Below, piece by piece: positions 59,206 through 64,000 of a stretch of 64,000 bases of DNA. Source of the DNA: an uncultured Treponema sp. (GTDB taxonomy: Bacteria; Spirochaetota; Spirochaetia; Treponematales; Treponemataceae). Both the position numbers and the translations under genes were made by a program. The stretch covers positions 1-64,000 of the forward strand of contig CAMVHR010000008.1 of NCBI GenBank assembly GCA_947167345.1, in the 5' to 3' direction. The notes under the pieces were generated by a model. The model ran no database searches. It was not told the origin of the DNA and was given only the letters and a program-made list of their open reading frames with translations. Positions within the stretch are counted from its first letter, which is position 1. Each line of letters begins with the position of its first letter.

Positions 59206-59855
59206 TTGATAAATTTGTTTTAGTCGGAACATCTACAGTTCAGACACTTTTGATGGTATTGTTTTCTACCGTTTTTTCACTCATTCTCGGATCTCCGATA
59301 GGCGTATTGCTCTGTATCACCAACAAAAATGGCATAATGCCCAAGCCTGTTCTGAATCAGGTTTTAAGCCGTATTGTGAACGTACTGCGTTCTTTTCCTT
59401 TTATAATACTTATGATAGTTCTGTTCCCCCTATCCAGAATTATTGTAGGCACAAGTATCGGTACAGCTGCAACTATTGTTCCCCTTTCAATTGCAGCAGC
59501 CCCTTTCGTTGCAAGAATAATAGAATCAGCCCTGAATGAAGTCAATCCGGAGCTGATTCAGGCTGCAAAAGCAATGGGTTCTACAAACATGCAGATAATT
59601 ACAAAAGTTCTTATACCAGAAGCCCTGCCTGCTTTAGTAGACGGCATAACACTTACAATCATAAACCTTATCGGCTATTCTGCAATGGCAGGGGCCGTTG
59701 GTGGTGGCGGACTGGGCGATCTTGCCATAAGGTATGGATATCAACGGTTCCGCACGGAAATAATGATTGCCGCTGTTGTAGTGATCCTTGTGCTTGTAGA
59801 ACTTATTCAGCATGTTGGAACAAAAATCAGCACAAAGCTCATGTCTTATAGATAA
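59202..59855 (+). CDS. metI: Methionine ABC transporter permease
   Basis: VNVLRSFPFIILMIVLFPLSRIIVGTSIGTAATIVPL. Confidence 0.95.
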   Translation: MIDKFVLVGTSTVQTLLMVLFSTVFSLILGSPIGVLLCITNKNGIMPKPVLNQVLSRIVNVLRSFPFIILMIVLFPLSRIIVGTSIGTAATIVPLSIAAAPFVARIIESALNEVNPELIQAAKAMGSTNMQIITKVLIPEALPALVDGITLTIINLIGYSAMAGAVGGGGLGDLAIRYGYQRFRTEIMIAAVVVILVLVELIQHVGTKISTKLMSYR

Positions 59856-59966
59856 AAACTATAATATGTCATACAAAAATAGTATAAACAAAATGATTGA
59901 CCTAAAGTCTTTGTATCAGTATAACTAGGCTTATAAGATTTTAGAACTTTCAAGGAGAAAATTACT

Positions 59967-60761
59967 ATGAAAAAAATTATAAGCACAGTTTTAGTTTTGG
60001 CAGCAGCTGCATCACTTTCTTTTGCAGCCGGCAAAAAAAAGACAACTCTTAAAGTGGGAGCAACACCAGAGCCTCATGCGGAAATCCTTAACCTCATAAA
60101 GGCTGACCTTAAGAAACAGGGAATTACACTTAAGGTTGTTGAGTTTACTGATTATGTAACACCAAACAAGGCTCTTGAAGACGGTCAGATTGATGCAAAC
60201 TATTTCCAGCACCTACCTTACCTTGAGTCATTCAATCAGGAGCAGGGCACTCATCTTTCAAATGCAGGAGGAGTTCATATTGAACCTATAGCCCTGTATT
60301 CAAAGAAATACAAGTCAATTTCTGACATTCCTGCAGGTGCTAACATTGGTATTCCGAACGATCCAACAAATGAAGGCCGCGCACTTCTTTTGCTTCAGTC
60401 AGCAGGTCTGATTACTCTTAAAGCAAGCGCTGGAATCACAGCAACACCACTCGACATTACTTCTAATCCTAATAACCTTAAGTTTACAGAAGTAGAAGCA
60501 GCTTCTGTACCACGCATTCTTCCAGATGTTGATGCAGCAGTCATTAACGGAAACTATGCAATTCCAGCTGGGCTCAATGCTTCCAAGGACGGTTTGTTTG
60601 TAGAAGGAGCAGACTCTCCTTATGTAAATGTAATCGCTGTAAAGACAGGTCATGAAAATGATGAGGCTATCAAGGCTTTGGTAAATGCTGTAAAGAGTGC
60701 AAAAGTAAAAGAGTGGATTCAGAAGAGATATCCTAACGGAGACGTTATCGCTGTATTTTAA
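59967..60761 (+). CDS. metQ: Methionine-binding protein MetQ/NlpA family
   Basis: LKVGATPEPHAEILN, ANYFQHLPYLESFNQEQGT. Confidence 0.94.
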   Translation: MKKIISTVLVLAAAASLSFAAGKKKTTLKVGATPEPHAEILNLIKADLKKQGITLKVVEFTDYVTPNKALEDGQIDANYFQHLPYLESFNQEQGTHLSNAGGVHIEPIALYSKKYKSISDIPAGANIGIPNDPTNEGRALLLLQSAGLITLKASAGITATPLDITSNPNNLKFTEVEAASVPRILPDVDAAVINGNYAIPAGLNASKDGLFVEGADSPYVNVIAVKTGHENDEAIKALVNAVKSAKVKEWIQKRYPNGDVIAVF

Positions 60762-60807
60762 TTAACTGTTCCATGTAATAAAAATATCAGTTAAAAATAT
60801 ATAAAAA

Positions 60808-60835
60808 GGGTGTCCAGTTGGACACCCTTATTTTC
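60808..60835. terminator. Rho-independent terminator
   Basis: GGGTGTCC-AGTT-GGACACCC followed by TTATTTT; A-rich on the other side, could be bidirectional. Confidence 0.8.
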
Positions 60836-60844
60836 TTAAAAACT

Positions 60845-63127
60845 TTATTGAATTGCTTTTTTCAGGTCTTCCAGAAGTTTTTCAAAATCTTCTTCTGCCA
60901 GATTATATCCCATTGTGTGCAATGTGCGCAGAGGTGTGCCCTTCAGCATTTCCGCATTCATCTTGTCAGTTATGGCTTCTTTTTCTGAACTGTCAACTTC
61001 CTTATTCTGCTGCTGATTTCTGTCAGTAAAGTTTTTTATGATGTCTTTTGTCCTTTCATCTTCCATAAGGTCACCGACAGTCGTATTAGGCTCAATAAAC
61101 TTTATCAGGTGTACATCTGTCTTGAAACTTATTTTTTTTGTAAGACGAATGTCCCGACTAGATGCTCCTATAAGAATGTCATATTCACCACTTGCAGCAT
61201 ACCATTCATGAATGTCTGTGTTGTACCATGCAAGACTTCTTTTATCAAGAGTAAATGAAACAGTTCTTGTCTGACCAGGCTCAATCATTATTTTTTCAAA
61301 ACCTTTCAACTCTTTTTCCGGCCGAATTGTAACACCCGTATTGTCACGAATGTAAAGCTGAACGGCTTCTTTTCCTGCAACAGAACCGGTATTTTTTACG
61401 GAAACTGTTACTGTTACTGTTTCCGCATCAGAAAAACTGTCTTTGGATGTTGAAATGTCAGTGTATTCAAATGTCGTGTAGCTTAGTCCGAATCCGAAAG
61501 GATATGCAACTTCCATATTACGGGAATCGTAATAGCGGTAGCCTACAAAAACACCTTCCCCGTAATCTACATTATGCCTGTCCTTTGAAAAGCTAAGATA
61601 TGCAGGAGTATCTTCAAGGCGCAGGGGAAATGTCTCCGCAAGCTTTCCGCTTGGGTTTACTTTTCCTGTCAGTACATTTACGATCGCTTCTCCAACAGCT
61701 TCTCCTCCAAGATATGCTTCAACGATGGCTTTCACATCTTTTGCCCAATGCATTAGAACAGGAGAACCGTTTTGAAGAACGATGATTATATTTTTATTTA
61801 CTTTTACAATCTGTTCTATCAGTTTGTTCTGTACAGGAGGCAGATTCAAATGCTCTCTGTCATACCCCTCACTTTCATAGCTATCTGGCAGTCCTGCAAA
61901 AAATATTACCGTGTTGCATTTTTCTGCCAGAGCCACGGCTTCTTTTACAAGAGCAGCATCTTCATCTTCTGTTCTGTCAATGCAGTACCCCTGTGCATAT
62001 TCAAATGAGACACCTACATTTTTTAAGGCTTCTAGAGGACTTACAACCGTAGTTGTATTTATATGACTGGAACCTCCTCCCTGAATGCGAGGTTTATTTG
62101 CAAACTCCCCTATTACAGCAAGTTTTGTTTCTTTTTTCAATGGAAGAATTCCATCATTTTTTAAAAGTACAATGCATTCCTCTTCAAGTTCCCGTGCAAT
62201 TTCATGATGTTTTGCAAAATCAAATTCCCCTTTTTCCCTGTTGTCCTGAAATTCAAATATCCATTTCAATAGTCTTTCACAAGTTTCATCCAGAGTCTTT
62301 TCTATTTCAGGATTCTTTTTTACAGCCTCCTCAACTTTCTTATCGTTAATTCCTCTTGAAGATGGCATTTCAAGGTCTTGCCCGGCAGAGAGTCCTTTTA
62401 CACGATCATTTACAGCTCCCCAATCAGACATTACAATGCCCTTGAACCCCCATTCCCTACGCAGCACATCAGTCAAAAGCCATTTGCTTTCCCCTGCGTA
62501 GGCGTGGTTTATTAAATTGTAGCTGTGCATTATGGTTGCAGGCTGAGACTGCTTTACAGCTTTTTCAAATGCAGTAAGATAGATTTCCCTCATTGTGCGT
62601 TCGTCACAGTTTGAAGAAGCTGTAAGCCTTCGGAATTCCTGATTGTTAAGTGCGAAATGCTTTATTGACGTGCCTACATGATGAGACTGTACGCTGTTTA
62701 TATAGCTTGCTGCAAGCTCTCCGGCAAGATATGGGTCTTCACTGATGTATTCGAAGTTACGACCGCAAAGCGGTGAGCGTTTTATGTTTACTGCCGGACC
62801 AAGGATGGTTGAAACATCTTGCTGCTGACATTCTTTTGCAAGGGTATCTCCAAGTTTTTTCAAGACATTTCTGTCAAAAGAGCTTGCTGTCGCACATGCG
62901 GCAGGAAAGCAGATAGCTTTTATGCTTTCGTTTGCACTACTTTCTTCTTTTTCCAGATTTTGCTTTCTGAGTCCATGAGGCCCGTCACTTACCATTATGG
63001 GATTAATTCCAAGTCGTTCAATGCTTTTTGTGTGCCAATAGTCGGCTCCGCTCAGCAAGCTACATTTTTCTTCAAGAGTCATGCTTTTTATCAATTCTTT
63101 TATTTCTTTTTCTGTATGAACAGCCAT
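60845..63127 (-). CDS. Glycoside hydrolase family 3 beta-glucosidase-like
   Basis: NPIMVSDGPHGLRKQ, GIVMSDWGAVND, PFGFGLSYTTFEY; GAGGAGG SD before ATG 63127. Confidence 0.95.
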   Translation of the reverse strand: MAVHTEKEIKELIKSMTLEEKCSLLSGADYWHTKSIERLGINPIMVSDGPHGLRKQNLEKEESSANESIKAICFPAACATASSFDRNVLKKLGDTLAKECQQQDVSTILGPAVNIKRSPLCGRNFEYISEDPYLAGELAASYINSVQSHHVGTSIKHFALNNQEFRRLTASSNCDERTMREIYLTAFEKAVKQSQPATIMHSYNLINHAYAGESKWLLTDVLRREWGFKGIVMSDWGAVNDRVKGLSAGQDLEMPSSRGINDKKVEEAVKKNPEIEKTLDETCERLLKWIFEFQDNREKGEFDFAKHHEIARELEEECIVLLKNDGILPLKKETKLAVIGEFANKPRIQGGGSSHINTTTVVSPLEALKNVGVSFEYAQGYCIDRTEDEDAALVKEAVALAEKCNTVIFFAGLPDSYESEGYDREHLNLPPVQNKLIEQIVKVNKNIIIVLQNGSPVLMHWAKDVKAIVEAYLGGEAVGEAIVNVLTGKVNPSGKLAETFPLRLEDTPAYLSFSKDRHNVDYGEGVFVGYRYYDSRNMEVAYPFGFGLSYTTFEYTDISTSKDSFSDAETVTVTVSVKNTGSVAGKEAVQLYIRDNTGVTIRPEKELKGFEKIMIEPGQTRTVSFTLDKRSLAWYNTDIHEWYAASGEYDILIGASSRDIRLTKKISFKTDVHLIKFIEPNTTVGDLMEDERTKDIIKNFTDRNQQQNKEVDSSEKEAITDKMNAEMLKGTPLRTLHTMGYNLAEEDFEKLLEDLKKAIQ

Positions 63128-63153
63128 TTTAACCTCCTCATTGTATGGCATCA

Positions 63154-63203
63154 AAAAAAAAGGCTGTTCGTATGAAGCTTAGCTAACTTCAAGAACAGCC
63201 CTA
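63154..63203 (-). terminator. Terminator of the 63233-63727 gene
   Basis: GGCTGTTC...GAAG...CTTC...GAACAGCC, T9 tract on minus strand. Confidence 0.7.
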
Positions 63204-63232
63204 CTTATATAAAACAGATATTAATTAACTAA

Positions 63233-63727
63233 TTAATCCATTTCCTCTCTGTTTTCATAAGCATAGAAGAAATTTACATAGAATGTGGTACAGTCAGGAA
63301 CGTGAACAGCCCATTCTACAGTTACAGTCTTTATGTTCATTCCATCCTGAACAGGATTAAGTTTGTCTTTCATGCCACGCATGATTTCCTTTGCTTCACT
63401 GTCCAAAGGCTCTCCTTTTGACCAGCTGGAATCTGCCATTGTTGAAAGATATTGGAATACATAAGGTGCATTAAGAGGAGAAAAGCGGTTTATTTCAGGT
63501 TTACGAAGCTGAAACTGTATTTTTAAATCCCAATCTTCCTTTAAGCCTGCAAATTTTTCCATTGGATATGTGTAATGAATATTTATATCAGAAAAATCTA
63601 ATTCATTATTAAAGAAATTAGCCAATTCCCGTCCATATTTATATGATACAGTAGGATTTTTCATTTCCCCTGTTATAAAGTTTTCAGAATCCTGCAAACA
63701 TTTTTCGTATTTGTCCTTTAATGTCAT
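63233..63727 (-). CDS. Hypothetical protein
   Basis: 164-aa ORF bounded by terminator. Confidence 0.6.
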   Translation of the reverse strand: MTLKDKYEKCLQDSENFITGEMKNPTVSYKYGRELANFFNNELDFSDINIHYTYPMEKFAGLKEDWDLKIQFQLRKPEINRFSPLNAPYVFQYLSTMADSSWSKGEPLDSEAKEIMRGMKDKLNPVQDGMNIKTVTVEWAVHVPDCTTFYVNFFYAYENREEMD

Positions 63728-63808
63728 ATAAAAACTCCTTTTTTAAGTCTAACAGCAACATTCTTAATTGTCAATCAACAATATTTTTATCTGAAATAAT
63801 TTAGGACA

Positions 63809-64000
63809 TCATAAACTATCACGTATTTTTATGTATTGTATGCGACATTCTATTATTGCAAAAAGAATTACTGCAAATGACAAGTAAAAATAGATGGAAC
63901 TCTGACCGAATCCTGCAAAGTAATTATAAATTCCATGAAGCATGAACGAAAAGAAGAATGGAGACAGATTAAATCTCTTAGTTTTTATGCCATAGACAAA
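63809..64000 (-). CDS. C-terminal part of a membrane protein, possibly PrsW-like, truncated by window edge
   Basis: My translation ...FVYGIKTKRFNLSPFFFSFMLHGIYNYFAGFGQSSIYFYLSFAVILFAIIECRIQYIKIRDSL*. Confidence 0.5.
   Translation of the reverse strand, partial: FVYGIKTKRFNLSPFFFSFMLHGIYNYFAGFGQSSIYFYLSFAVILFAIIECRIQYIKIRDSL

Overview
The window reads as an ordinary, gene-dense segment of a Treponema-like spirochete chromosome. This assignment rests on gene content and family recognition only. Most of it is housekeeping: earP-efp, rpsP-khpA-rimM-trmD-rplS, argH with a polar amino-acid ABC transporter, ilvB, mglBAC, tyrA, an acyl-CoA synthetase, der, ptsI, rlmB, a fur-znuA-lipoprotein-znuC-znuB metal operon, mutS2, argR, archaeal-type pheS, pyrB-pyrI-pyrC, a Ste24-like protease, a Ser/Arg/Ser/Ser tRNA cluster, thyX, metNIQ and a GH3 glycosidase. 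I found no CRISPR array, prophage, intact IS element or recognisable defence island. The best second-look items are: a GH95-like protein that appears to lack the catalytic core; a CC-motif lipoprotein inside the zinc-type operon; a structured or repeat-like intergenic element at about 51.49-51.65 kb; a 23-bp tandem array next to znuB; an MglC permease with a ~235-aa charged N-terminal extension; a GGDEF protein with a GVDEF motif; a tRNA-Arg with a GCG anticodon; and promoters placed so close to the start codon that transcripts may be leaderless. None of these was tested by database search.
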